DNA of 10,075 nucleotides from Hydrogenothermaceae bacterium (GCA_012961365.1 DTZN01000256.1:1-10075), one strand, 5' to 3'; counted from the stretch's first letter, positions 1 to 7,776 are shown. Notes: a model not told the origin generated them from the sequence alone. Numbers and translations are program-made.

Positions 1-410
1 CTAGAAAGTTGTATTTTATTTAACCAAACTCCATCTGGCAAACTAGCAGATATAGCAGAAAACATATTTAAAAATAACATTTTTTCAAACGACAAATTTT
101 CATAAACAAGCTTTTTAGATTCTAATTTACTCAATATAGATTTTAACCTTACTATTTCTTTATTTAACTGCTTTATTTTAACTACTACCCTCTGATATTT
201 TTGTTTTTCTTGAATTAGTCTTTGTTTTTCTTTCATTAAATTATTTATTGTAGAGTTTAACACAAAGCTATATACAATTATTCCTACAATAGATGTTAAG
301 AAAATACCTAGATAAATATAATTAGATAGCTCTAACTGAAAAATTGAAAACTGAAGATTTAAACCTTTTCTTTTTTTCTTTTTTTCTGGATTTAAATTTA
401 TCTTAATCAT
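1..410 (-). CDS. pilN: PilN, type IV pilus inner-membrane alignment protein (N-terminal part, runs off the left edge)
   Basis: An open frame of 136 codons starts at the ATG on bases 410-408 and is still open at base 1, so the C-terminus is missing. The product begins MIKINLNPEKKKKRK: a short cytoplasmic tail with an I-N-L-x-P motif, the PilM-binding signature of PilN proteins, then a very basic stretch. One membrane segment follows (about residues 31-51), then a charged, coiled-coil-like region (about 54-100). The last visible part, SASLPDGVWLNKIQLS, matches the start of the periplasmic ferredoxin-like domain of PilN (Fimbrial assembly PilN family). PilN partners PilM and PilO in the complex linking the pilus motor to the secretin. 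The start overlaps the end of pilM by 8 bases, which suggests translational coupling. The family call rests on motif, topology and position after pilM. Confidence 0.87.
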   Translation of the reverse strand, partial: MIKINLNPEKKKKRKGLNLQFSIFQLELSNYIYLGIFLTSIVGIIVYSFVLNSTINNLMKEKQRLIQEKQKYQRVVVKIKQLNKEIVRLKSILSKLESKKLVYENLSFEKMLFLNMFSAISASLPDGVWLNKIQLS

Positions 411-1350
411 TAAAAAAACCTCTAAAAGCCAATGATATAGGCACATTATATACACCTAAAGGTAAGTTTCCTGAATAATCTAAATTTAAAACATTTACAG
501 GGTCTAAGTCTTTAAGGTCAAATCTATTTTCAAATTTTAACTGCATATAAGCTTTTATCTCTGGAAATTTAAAAGAATCACCTGACATAAATATAGTTCT
601 TGATTCATGTATAGTTAAGAAAAAATAATTTATTTCATTTACTAAGTTCTCTACTGCAAATTCTTTATCCTCAGGAGCCATTGACTCGTACTTTATACTA
701 TCAAAATTTAAACTTTGAACAACAATATTTTCGTGAGCAAAGGAAAGATAAGATTCATACTTATCTAAATGAATAATACATATATTTTCTTTCCTTCTTT
801 CCTTAGCTAAATGAGTTAAATAAAAATTTGCTAAATTTATAAGAGAAACAGGTTCTGCATCAATTATATCTAAAGATATATCTGCAAACTCACATATTTG
901 TCTTATTTTATTTATGTCAGAAAGCTTTGCTATGACAACAAGTATGTCAAGGATACCTTCATTTTCTGAAATTACATTAAAATCATAAAAAGTATCCCCT
1001 TGTATAGTATTAATATCTTCTCTTATGTTCCATTCTATAGCATCTATTAATTCATCTTCTTTTACTTTAGGAATTTTTATAGTTTTAAAAAACAAAGAAC
1101 TTGGAGAAAGCCCTGCAACTACTGATATATTGGATATATCTCTTTTTAAAAGCTCAATTTTTAGTAAATTTCCTGCTTCTTCAATATTATCTGGCAAAGC
1201 TATCTCAAAAGGAATTATTGGAAGTGTATAACTATTTCCTTTTTTTTGAAGAAGTGCCAATCTCAAATATGATTTTGAGATTTGAAGTCCTAAAACAAAT
1301 TTTTCTTTAGAAAATATACTAAGCTTAGGTAATTGGAAACTTAATCCCAA
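403..1350 (-). CDS. pilM: PilM, actin-like type IV pilus assembly protein
   Basis: A 315-residue protein with the PilM pattern: an actin-like fold start (VLGLQISKSYLRLALLQ, residues 19-35), the segment IKIPKVKEDELIDAIEWNI (91-109) that matches the PilM family, the IIDAEPVSLINL segment (162-173) and the late loop FMSGDS (254-259). PilM is cytoplasmic and binds the N-terminal tail of PilN, whose gene follows with an 8-base overlap. The start used is a TTG on bases 1350-1348; the frame upstream reaches a stop at 1404-1402 with no ATG, GTG or other TTG, and the next TTG lies inside the first fold element (residue 29). No clear Shine-Dalgarno precedes it. The nucleotide-binding motifs are strongly altered: Gln23 where Asp is usual, His194/Asp196 where Asp/Gly are usual, and Asp258 in the usual Gly-Gly loop. 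It is somewhat shorter than typical PilM (about 350). Confidence 0.85.
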   Translation of the reverse strand: MGLSFQLPKLSIFSKEKFVLGLQISKSYLRLALLQKKGNSYTLPIIPFEIALPDNIEEAGNLLKIELLKRDISNISVVAGLSPSSLFFKTIKIPKVKEDELIDAIEWNIREDINTIQGDTFYDFNVISENEGILDILVVIAKLSDINKIRQICEFADISLDIIDAEPVSLINLANFYLTHLAKERRKENICIIHLDKYESYLSFAHENIVVQSLNFDSIKYESMAPEDKEFAVENLVNEINYFFLTIHESRTIFMSGDSFKFPEIKAYMQLKFENRFDLKDLDPVNVLNLDYSGNLPLGVYNVPISLAFRGFFND

Positions 1351-1382
1351 AATTCTACTAAAATTTAAGTTTTTATACTTTT

Positions 1383-1417
1383 CGGTAGGGAGAAATAATA
1401 TTTAAATCTCCCTACCG
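1383..1417. repeat. Perfect 11-bp inverted repeat (hairpin)
   Basis: CGGTAGGGAGA (1383-1393) and TCTCCCTACCG (1407-1417) are perfect reverse complements around a 13-base AT-rich loop. A further copy of the core GTAGGGAG occurs at 1459-1466. The stem is far more GC-rich than the region, so it should fold stably in RNA of either strand. It lacks a flanking T-run on both sides. Confidence 0.85.
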
Positions 1418-1434
1418 TATTACCCTGTGAACTA

Positions 1435-1454
1435 CCCTTGAGAAAAGTCAAGGG
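1435..1454. repeat. 7-bp inverted repeat, small hairpin between ppsA and pilM
   Basis: CCCTTGA (1435-1441) and TCAAGGG (1448-1454) pair around a 6-base loop. The hairpin lies 40 bases beyond the ppsA stop codon and could protect the 3' end of ppsA mRNA or be part of the leader fold. No T-run follows on the transcribed strand, so it is not a convincing terminator by itself. Confidence 0.6.
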
Positions 1455-1493
1455 CTTTGTAGGGAGTTTGCCTTAAAATGAATAAGTATTAAA

Positions 1494-3932
1494 TTAATTG
1501 TCATGTAAACCTAGTTTTTTTTCTATTTCATAAATTGCTTTTGTTGTTTTTAAAACTGCATCAGGGTTTATTGAGATTGTATCTATGCCTTGTTCAACTA
1601 GAAATTGAGCAAAATCTGGATAATCTGAAGGTCCTTGTCCACAAATACCAATTTTTCTTCCCTTTTCTTTTACTGTTTTTATAGCAGAAGAAATCATTCT
1701 TTTTACTGCATCATTTCTTTCATCATAAAGATGAGCTACTAATGAAGAATCCCTATCTAGTCCTAATGTTAATTGTGTTAAATCATTCGAACCAATAGAA
1801 AACCCATCAAAAATTTCCGCAAACTGGTCCGCAAGAATAACATTAGAAGGAAGCTCACACATTACATAAACTTCAAGCCCATTTTCACCTCTTTTTAAAC
1901 CATATTCTTCCATTACTTCTAAAACTTTCTTTCCTTCTTCAGGTGTTCTACAGAACGGAACCATTACTTTAACATTAGTAAGTCCCATTTTATTTCTAAC
2001 CCTTAATATTGCCTTGCATTCTAATCCAAATGCAGGTTTAAAATCTGGAGAGTAATATCTAGAAGCACCTCTCCAACCAATCATTGGATTTTCTTCTTTG
2101 GGCTCAAAAAGAGGTCCTCCTATAAGATTTGCATATTCATTAGATTTAAAGTCTGAAAATCTAACAATTACTGGTTTAGGATAAAATGCTGCTGCTATTC
2201 TTGCGATGCCATAAGATAGTTTTTTCACATAGTATTCTTCTTTATTGTCGTATCCAAAAGTTTTTTCTTCTATAATTTCTGCAAGTTCTGGGTCTTTTTC
2301 TTTTATTTCATCAAACTTGATTAATGCAAGAGGATGTATTCCTATATAGTTATTGATTACAAATTCCTCTCTTGCAAGACCAACGCCTTCATTTGGAAGG
2401 AATGAGTAATCAAATGCTCCTTCTGGAGTTGCAATATTCATAAGTATAGGAGTTTTTGTTTTTGGAAGAGTTGATATATCTATTTCTTCTACCTCATAAG
2501 CAACTTTTCCATTATAAACGTATCCAACTTCCCCTTCAGCACATGATACAGTTACTTCCATTCCATCTTTTAAAACATCTGTTGCATTTCCTGTTCCAAC
2601 AACTGCAGGAACTCCAAGCTCTCTTGCTACAATCGCTGCATGACAAGTTCTACCACCTCTGTTTGTTACTATAGCTCCAGCTTTTTTCATAATTGGTTCC
2701 CAGTCAGGGTCTGTCATATCTGTGACAAGAATATCCCCTTCTTTAAATTCCTTTGCATCTTCTAGAGAATGCATTAATTTTATTTTTCCAAATGCAACTT
2801 TATCTCCAACAGCAATTCCAGAAGTCAATACTTTTTCTTGTCTTTCTTCAATAGGTTCTGTTATTTTATAGACAGTTATTTTTGAGTGGTCTTTCCTTGA
2901 GTGAATTGTTTCTGGTCTTGCCTGAACTATAAAAAGTTCATTTAATTCTCCATCTTTTGCCCATTCAACATCCATAGGTGTCCATTTATTGTATTTATTG
3001 GAGTAATAATCTTCTATTTTTATTACCCAATCAGCAAGCTGAAGGATTTCATCATCTGTTAGGCAGAATTTCTTTTGCTCATCTCTTGGAACTGAAACAA
3101 TCTTTACCCTTTCTTCATCAGATGTTCCATAAACCATTTTTTGGGTTTTCATTCCAAGTCTTTTCTCAATAATTGCAGAATAACCTTTCTTAAAGGTAGG
3201 TTTAAATACTAAAAATTCATCAGGAGTTACTGCTCCTTGAACTACCATCTCACCAAGACCATAAGAACCATTAATTAGAACAACATCTTTAAATCCACTA
3301 TCTGTATCAATAGAAAATGCAACTCCCGCAGATGCTAGGTCAGAGCGAACCATCTTTTGAATACCAACAGCAAGTCCTATTGAAAAGTGGTCAAATCCAA
3401 ATGATTCTCTATAAGAAATAGCTCTATCTGTAAACAAAGACGCAAAACAGTTTTTAATAGCTATAAGTAAAGATTCATCACCTTTTATATTTAAATAAGT
3501 TTCCTGCTGTCCTGCAAAAGATGCATCTGGTAAATCTTCAGCAGTAGCAGATGAGCGAACTGCAACATCTACTCTGTGTTGTTTATACATATCACTTAAT
3601 TCTTCATAATACTTTAAGATTTCACCTCTAAGGTCCTCTGGAAATTCTCCACCTTTTATAAGTTCTCTAACTGTTAATCCCCTTTTTGCCAAATCTTCAA
3701 CGTTGTTAGGGTCTAATCCATTAAGAACTTCCTTTATCTTATCCTCAAGATTGTTGTATCTTACAAAGTATCTATAAGCTTCAGCAGTTACTACATATCC
3801 CATTGGAATTTTTATACCAATAGAAGAAAGACCTTTTATCATTTCTCCTAAAGAAGCATTTTTACCACCTACTAACTCAACATCTTCCATTCCTACTTCA
3901 TTAAGCCAAACTACTAGCTTTTTGTCGGCCAT
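1494..3932 (-). CDS. ppsA: Phosphoenolpyruvate synthase (pyruvate, water dikinase)
   Basis: An 812-residue, full-length PEP synthase, which converts pyruvate, ATP and water to PEP, AMP and phosphate. It feeds gluconeogenesis and, in autotrophs, biosynthesis from fixed carbon. The N-terminal ATP-grasp (PPDK_N) domain shows GGKNASLGEM (22-31), RSSATAEDLPDASFAGQQET (126-145) and IVQARPET (335-342). The mobile phosphohistidine domain carries GGRTCHAAIVARELGVPAVV (426-445), with catalytic His431. The C-terminal PEP/pyruvate TIM barrel shows CELPSN (692-697), GSNDLTQLTLGLDRD (714-728) and the catalytic Cys764 in GICGQGPSDYPDFA. All key residues are present. Its start is 18 bp after the glyS stop, with a strong ribosome binding site in the gap, so it is probably cotranscribed with glyQS. 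It was chosen over PPDK because the sequence after the ATP-grasp domain and the length match the ppsA type. Confidence 0.97.
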   Translation of the reverse strand: MADKKLVVWLNEVGMEDVELVGGKNASLGEMIKGLSSIGIKIPMGYVVTAEAYRYFVRYNNLEDKIKEVLNGLDPNNVEDLAKRGLTVRELIKGGEFPEDLRGEILKYYEELSDMYKQHRVDVAVRSSATAEDLPDASFAGQQETYLNIKGDESLLIAIKNCFASLFTDRAISYRESFGFDHFSIGLAVGIQKMVRSDLASAGVAFSIDTDSGFKDVVLINGSYGLGEMVVQGAVTPDEFLVFKPTFKKGYSAIIEKRLGMKTQKMVYGTSDEERVKIVSVPRDEQKKFCLTDDEILQLADWVIKIEDYYSNKYNKWTPMDVEWAKDGELNELFIVQARPETIHSRKDHSKITVYKITEPIEERQEKVLTSGIAVGDKVAFGKIKLMHSLEDAKEFKEGDILVTDMTDPDWEPIMKKAGAIVTNRGGRTCHAAIVARELGVPAVVGTGNATDVLKDGMEVTVSCAEGEVGYVYNGKVAYEVEEIDISTLPKTKTPILMNIATPEGAFDYSFLPNEGVGLAREEFVINNYIGIHPLALIKFDEIKEKDPELAEIIEEKTFGYDNKEEYYVKKLSYGIARIAAAFYPKPVIVRFSDFKSNEYANLIGGPLFEPKEENPMIGWRGASRYYSPDFKPAFGLECKAILRVRNKMGLTNVKVMVPFCRTPEEGKKVLEVMEEYGLKRGENGLEVYVMCELPSNVILADQFAEIFDGFSIGSNDLTQLTLGLDRDSSLVAHLYDERNDAVKRMISSAIKTVKEKGRKIGICGQGPSDYPDFAQFLVEQGIDTISINPDAVLKTTKAIYEIEKKLGLHDN

Positions 3933-3940
3933 ATATATGT

Positions 3941-3946
3941 CCTCCT
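3941..3946 (-). promoter_or_regulatory. Strong Shine-Dalgarno of ppsA
   Basis: On the leftward strand AGGAGG lies 8 bases before the ATG of ppsA, inside the 18-bp gap after glyS. It fixes the start and indicates efficient independent initiation within the operon. Confidence 0.85.
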
Positions 3947-3950
3947 GTAT

Positions 3951-6071
3951 TTATACAGTTGTTATTTTTTCAAAGTTAGCTATCTTCTTAAAAAGATTAT
4001 CAATTAATTTTAACAGAGAAAGCCTGTTTTGTTTTAACTTTTCATCATCTACCATTACCATTACATTATCGAAGAAATTATCTATTTTAGACTTTATTTC
4101 TAGCAGTTTAGATAAAGCATTTGCATATTCTTTTTCTGTTATTAAGTTTTCATATTCTTTTTTTATATTTTTATAAGCATTATAAAGGTCAACTTCAGCA
4201 TTTTCTTTTATTAAGCTTTCATCTAAATTTGCTTTAAAATCTTCAGGAATAATTCTTCCTACTCTCTTAAAAACTGTCATTATTTCATTAAATTCTGGAT
4301 TTATTTTTAACTTTTGCAAAGCCTTTGCTTTTAGATAAATCCTGTAAGGATTTAATTCTGATGTATCTAAAACTGCATTTATCACGTCTGTATCTATGGA
4401 CTGTTCCTTTAAGAATGAAGAAATTCTAGAAAATATAAACTGCCTTATTTGTGGAATAATTTCTTCTTCAAAAATAGGCTGCCAATTTGTTTCTAATTGC
4501 GCAAATTTTAAAATTTTAGTTTTTCTTGCTTTTTTAGAAATTTCATCTAAAACTTCATCTAAATCTAAGTCTATTTCTTTTTCTATTAATATTTTGATTA
4601 TTCCAATTGTGGCTCTTCTTATACCGTAAGGGTCTGAAGCTCCTTTAGGTTTTTCTCCAATTGATAAAAAGGATATAACTGTATCTAATTTATCAGCTAA
4701 AGCTAAAATTGTTCCTATATTTGTTTGTGGTAAATCATTATCAGTAGATTGTGGTAAATAATGTTCGTATATTGCTTTTGCTACTTCCTCTTTCTCACCT
4801 TGTTTTAAAGCATAATGCATTCCCATAATGCCTTGAAGTTCATCAAATTCTTTAACCATTTCTGTTAATAAATCGCATTTTGAAAGTTTATTTGCCCTTT
4901 TTAAATCCTGTTTATTTGTAAATCCTAATTTATCTGATATTAAATCAGCAATGTTTTCATTCCTTTCTACTTTCTCAAGCATAGAACCAAGCTTTTGGTG
5001 AAATTGAATACCTTCAAGTTTTGGATAAAATTCTTCTAGGTTATGTTTTAAATCTTCTTTGTAGAAAAACAATGCATCTTCAAGTCTTGCTTTTAAAACT
5101 TTTTCATACCCTTGTTTAACTTTATCTTTGTCTTTAACTGCTATGTTTGAAATTGCTAAAAATTTGGGAATTAATTTGCCATTTTTTTCAAAATTAAAAT
5201 ATCTTTGATGAACTTTGCAAACAGTTATTATCACTTCTCTAGGTAAAATTAAATATTCTGGAGAAAAATCTCCTAAAATCCCTACTGGAAATTCTGTTAA
5301 ATTAGTAACTTCATCAAGTAAATCTGTATCTATTATTGCATTTGCTCCAATCTGTGAAGCAAAGCCTGTTAACTGCGTTTCTATTGCTGTTTTCCTATCA
5401 CTGTAATTTGCTATTATAAATCCAAGTTTTGTTATTTCTTCATACATTGAAGCATTTGGTATTTCTTTTCTCTCTCCCCTACCAATAGGATTTGTCATAA
5501 ATCTGTGTAAGTATGTGTATCTATCTACTTTCAAATTTGCCAATTCAAACTCTATAACTTTGTCATCTAATAAAGAAACTATCCATCTAATTGGTCTTGA
5601 AAATCTTATATCTGAAGAAGTCCATCTCATTGTCTTAGTAAAAGGAATTCTTAAAATAAGTTTGGGGATTTCTTCTTTTATAACTTCTTCTAGTTTTTTA
5701 CCTTCTTCTATTATCTCAGCTCCTATATATTTCCCCTTTTCATTTTCTATTACTTGTAAGCTTTCTATTGGGATATTATTTTTTGAAGCAAAAGCCAAAG
5801 CAGGCTTTAAAAAATTCCCATTTTCATCAATTGCTATCTTCGCTGGTGGACCTATAATTACTCTTTTTTGTGCATCCTGCTGTAATTTAAGATTTTTAAC
5901 TAAAACTGCTAATCTTCTTGGGGTTGCAAATTCTTTTATATTTTCATCAGATATGTATTCAAAAAAATTTTTAAATGTTTCTTTAACCTTTTCTTTTAAA
6001 TAACCCTTAGCTATATTTACAGCTTTAGGAGGTAATTCTTCTGTTCCTATTTCTAATAAATACTGTGCCAT
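3951..6071 (-). CDS. glyS: Glycyl-tRNA synthetase beta subunit
   Basis: A 706-residue beta subunit of the bacterial (alpha-beta)2 glycyl-tRNA synthetase, which charges tRNA-Gly. The beta subunit recognises the tRNA and supplies the anticodon-binding part. It opens with the family hallmark YLLEIGTEELPPKAV (4-18). Other family blocks are FATPRRLAV (48-56), the RFSRPIRWIV region (156-165), VHQRYF (287-292), the HD-like helical region KCDLLTEMVKEFDELQGIMG (398-417), ADKLDTV (459-465) and GASDPYGIRR (477-486). The C-terminal 200 residues are the helical DALR-type anticodon-binding domain. Length is normal for the family (about 690). The start is supported by AGAAGG at 6085-6080, 8 bases before the ATG; this site overlaps the glyQ stop codon, so translation of the two subunits is probably coupled, fitting their fixed stoichiometry. 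Confidence 0.97.
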   Translation of the reverse strand: MAQYLLEIGTEELPPKAVNIAKGYLKEKVKETFKNFFEYISDENIKEFATPRRLAVLVKNLKLQQDAQKRVIIGPPAKIAIDENGNFLKPALAFASKNNIPIESLQVIENEKGKYIGAEIIEEGKKLEEVIKEEIPKLILRIPFTKTMRWTSSDIRFSRPIRWIVSLLDDKVIEFELANLKVDRYTYLHRFMTNPIGRGERKEIPNASMYEEITKLGFIIANYSDRKTAIETQLTGFASQIGANAIIDTDLLDEVTNLTEFPVGILGDFSPEYLILPREVIITVCKVHQRYFNFEKNGKLIPKFLAISNIAVKDKDKVKQGYEKVLKARLEDALFFYKEDLKHNLEEFYPKLEGIQFHQKLGSMLEKVERNENIADLISDKLGFTNKQDLKRANKLSKCDLLTEMVKEFDELQGIMGMHYALKQGEKEEVAKAIYEHYLPQSTDNDLPQTNIGTILALADKLDTVISFLSIGEKPKGASDPYGIRRATIGIIKILIEKEIDLDLDEVLDEISKKARKTKILKFAQLETNWQPIFEEEIIPQIRQFIFSRISSFLKEQSIDTDVINAVLDTSELNPYRIYLKAKALQKLKINPEFNEIMTVFKRVGRIIPEDFKANLDESLIKENAEVDLYNAYKNIKKEYENLITEKEYANALSKLLEIKSKIDNFFDNVMVMVDDEKLKQNRLSLLKLIDNLFKKIANFEKITTV

Positions 6072-6084
6072 TATTTCAACCTTC

Positions 6085-6966
6085 TTATTTGATTAACGGA
6101 TATCCTAGTTCTTCTCTATGTTTTGCAAATTCTTTTGCACATTCTCTTGATAAATTTCTAACTCTAGCTATAAATCTGGCTCTTTCATTTACAGACAATG
6201 CTCCCCTTGCATCAAGTAGGTTAAATATATGAGAACATTTTAAAGCTTGGTCATAAGCAGGAATAGGAAGGTTTTTATCAATTAGTTTAAAACCTTCTTT
6301 TTCGTATAAATCAAACAAAGTAAATAATGTTTCCACATCTGCTTCTTCAAAGTTATATATAGACCATTGCTTTTCAGCTTCTTTATAAATATCTCCGTAA
6401 GTTATACCTTCTGCCCAAACAATATCATAGACACTATCTTTGTTTTGTAGATACATAGCAATTCTTTCAAGACCATAAGTAATTTCAACAGATATTTCTG
6501 GAAGGTCTAAACTACCTGTTTGCTGAAAGTATGTAAATTGCGTAATTTCCATACCATCAAGCCATACTTCCCAACCAAGTCCCCAAGCTCCTAATGTTGG
6601 GCTTTCCCAATCATCTTCAACAAATCTTATATCATGGGCAGTAAGGTCTATACCTAAAGCTTCAAGACTTTTCAGATAAAGTTCCTGCGGATTTTCTGGC
6701 GCTGGTTTTAGAATTACCTGAAACTGATAATAATGCTGTAATCTATTAGGGTTTTCTCCATATCTTCCATCTTTTGGTCTTCTACAAGGCTCTACATAAG
6801 CTACATTCCATGGTTCAGGTCCTAATACTCTCAAAAAGGTAGCAGGGTTCATAGTCCCTGCTCCTGTTTCTATATCATAAGGTTGCCACAAAATACAACC
6901 TTGTTTTATCCAATAATTTTGCAAATTTTGAATTATTTCCTGAAAAGTTAACAATTCTATCTCCAT
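6085..6966 (-). CDS. glyQ: Glycyl-tRNA synthetase alpha subunit
   Basis: A 293-residue alpha subunit, the class II catalytic part that activates glycine with ATP. The sequence is almost fully family consensus: [20 protein letters not shown] (17-36), [15 protein letters not shown] (39-53), motif 2 with [20 protein letters not shown] (58-77), [13 protein letters not shown] (78-90), [19 protein letters not shown] (131-149) and motif 3 [11 protein letters not shown] (163-173) with its Arg168. Length is typical for the family. glyS follows 13 bp downstream, the usual glyQS order. The ATG at 6966-6964 has no clear Shine-Dalgarno, which is odd for a highly expressed gene; a TATAAT box lies about 31 bases upstream, so the mRNA could have a short leader. 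Use of separate alpha and beta genes places the host among bacteria with the heterotetrameric enzyme. Confidence 0.97.
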   Translation of the reverse strand: MEIELLTFQEIIQNLQNYWIKQGCILWQPYDIETGAGTMNPATFLRVLGPEPWNVAYVEPCRRPKDGRYGENPNRLQHYYQFQVILKPAPENPQELYLKSLEALGIDLTAHDIRFVEDDWESPTLGAWGLGWEVWLDGMEITQFTYFQQTGSLDLPEISVEITYGLERIAMYLQNKDSVYDIVWAEGITYGDIYKEAEKQWSIYNFEEADVETLFTLFDLYEKEGFKLIDKNLPIPAYDQALKCSHIFNLLDARGALSVNERARFIARVRNLSRECAKEFAKHREELGYPLIK

Positions 6967-6997
6967 AAAGAGCTACTTTTTTAAAACAAACATAAAT

Positions 6998-7003
6998 ATT
7001 ATA
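6998..7003 (-). promoter_or_regulatory. Possible -10 box of the glyQ-glyS-ppsA unit
   Basis: A perfect TATAAT on the leftward strand lies in the 51-bp gap between the flavoprotein stop and the glyQ start. No good -35 hexamer is visible 16-18 bases upstream, where the end of the upstream gene lies. In sequence this AT-rich such a word can arise by chance, so this is only a candidate. Confidence 0.3.
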
Positions 7004-7017
7004 AAACAAAATTTTTA

Positions 7018-7626
7018 TTATTTAGATGGAACATCGTGTATGACAACATTTTTTCCTGCCCATTTGCTCATAATATCACAAGCAACTTGAGCCCCTGAAC
7101 CTATTGCTGAAGCAAACATTGTGCTACAACCTGCAATATTTCCAGCAACCCAAAGGTTTTCCCTAACTTTAAAGTTTCCATCATGTTTGACCATAACTTT
7201 TCCTGGTCGTGGAGCCCTAATATTATCAACAACCTCTACATTTAATCCTTTTATTGAAAATTCATGAAATCCTGTAGCAAGAACTAAAACATCTCCATTA
7301 TAGATTTCACCGCTTTCTGTCTTAACAGAAAATAATCCATTTTCTTCTACTGCTTCAATAACTCTGCCTTCTTTTATTTCTATATTTCCAAATTCTAAAG
7401 CTTGATTTTTTATTTCTTTTAATAAATTAGCTCCAACTGTTCCTTTAGGTATTCCTGCAACATTATTTAACTCTGCTTTTAAAAGGTCTGATGCACCACT
7501 GTTATCAATAATTAAATAATTTCTATTTTTAGACCAATCAAACCTATCATTTGCAGAAGCTAAAGTTATAGCACAAGAAAGCCCTGCAGGTCCTCCTCCT
7601 ACGATAATTACATCATATCTGTTCAT
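7018..7626 (-). CDS. Small single-domain FAD-binding protein of the thioredoxin reductase type
   Basis: A 202-residue flavoprotein with an N-terminal dinucleotide-binding motif DVIIVGGGPAGLSCAITLA (5-23), the second FAD element VLVLATGF (113-120) and the C-terminal FAD element NLWVAGNIAGCSTMFASAIG (157-176). These match the two halves of the FAD domain of thioredoxin reductase (Pyr_redox_2 superfamily). The NADPH domain and redox-active CxxC pair that normally lie between them, in a protein of about 310 residues, are absent: residue 120 runs almost directly into the C-terminal half. The usual Gly-Asp of the last motif is Gly-Asn (162-163). It probably takes electrons from a partner rather than from NADPH itself; substrate is unknown. 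The start has a perfect ribosome binding site, and the gene ends in tandem TAA stops 51 bp before glyQ. The flavoprotein class is clear; the role is not. Confidence 0.85.
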   Translation of the reverse strand: MNRYDVIIVGGGPAGLSCAITLASANDRFDWSKNRNYLIIDNSGASDLLKAELNNVAGIPKGTVGANLLKEIKNQALEFGNIEIKEGRVIEAVEENGLFSVKTESGEIYNGDVLVLATGFHEFSIKGLNVEVVDNIRAPRPGKVMVKHDGNFKVRENLWVAGNIAGCSTMFASAIGSGAQVACDIMSKWAGKNVVIHDVPSK

Positions 7627-7633
7627 ATTATTA

Positions 7634-7639
7634 CCTCCT
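7634..7639 (-). promoter_or_regulatory. Strong Shine-Dalgarno of the flavoprotein gene
   Basis: AGGAGG, within AAGGAGGT on the leftward strand, lies 7 bases before the ATG at 7626-7624. It supports the chosen start of the small FAD protein. Confidence 0.85.
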
Positions 7640-7672
7640 TTTTTTGTTTATAATTTTAATCTTAAATTTTAC

Positions 7673-7700
7673 ATTATAAACAACTTTATATTTATAAGAA
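7673..7700 (-). promoter_or_regulatory. Candidate promoter of the flavoprotein gene
   Basis: A perfect TATAAT (7678-7673) lies 46 bases upstream of the ATG on the leftward strand. A poor -35-like TTCTTA (7700-7695) is 16 bases further upstream. The position in the divergent gap is right for a promoter, but high AT content makes chance matches likely. Confidence 0.35.
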
Positions 7701-7737
7701 TATACAAGTATTTTATTATTTTAATCGCACAGATATA

Positions 7738-7776
7738 TAACCAAAAGATTGTAAATAAGTTCATAAAAATTGGTTA
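7738..7776. repeat. 7-bp inverted repeat in the divergent gap
   Basis: TAACCAA (7738-7744) and TTGGTTA (7770-7776) are perfect reverse complements with 25 bases between them. The pair sits just upstream of the decayed reading frame, where a regulator of the rightward unit would bind. Further GGTTAA words recur at 7819-7824 and 7888-7893. An operator role is inference, and the arms are short. Confidence 0.3.

Larger units (their letters stand above)
1351..1493 (-). promoter_or_regulatory. Structured ppsA-pilM gap, possible leader of the pil genes
   Basis: This 143-bp gap is the only long spacer in the pilM to glyS run and is richer in G and C than its surroundings. Read leftward it contains, in order, arm A CTCCCTAC (1466-1459), a small hairpin (1454-1435), arm C CGGTAGGGAGA (1417-1407) and arm D TCTCCCTACCG (1393-1383). 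C can pair with either A or D, so two exclusive folds exist, as in attenuators. Two GGGTA words (around 1437-1433 and 1425-1421) lie between. Neither strand has a T-run after the strong stem, so a simple intrinsic terminator is not supported. A TTGACT word lies at 1451-1446, but no good -10 box follows at 16-18 bases. A role in separating pil expression from ppsA is inference. Confidence 0.4.

Noticed and set aside
1025..1310. Two rightward small frames opposite pilM
   Set aside because: They overlap each other and the real pilM gene, and show no recognisable protein features.
1383..1417. Strong stem as an intrinsic terminator of ppsA or of the pil genes
   Set aside because: The stem is good, but neither strand has a T-run after it: leftward it is followed by AAAAGTATAAAAAC and rightward by TATTACCC.
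1405..1466. c-di-GMP (GEMM) riboswitch before pilM
   Set aside because: Short words such as CACAGGGTAA and CAAAGCCC recall GEMM RNAs, and such RNAs precede pilus genes in Geobacter. However, the words occur in the wrong order and the GAAA tetraloop and its receptor stem are missing.
2456..2674. Rightward Leu/His-rich open frame opposite ppsA
   Set aside because: Its composition is that of the antisense of the conserved ppsA phosphohistidine region, and there is no family resemblance.
5515..6003. 162-residue rightward open frame opposite glyS
   Set aside because: It is a mirror of the strongly conserved glyS coding sequence, has low-complexity Ser/Ile/Phe-rich content and has no ribosome binding site; a shadow frame.
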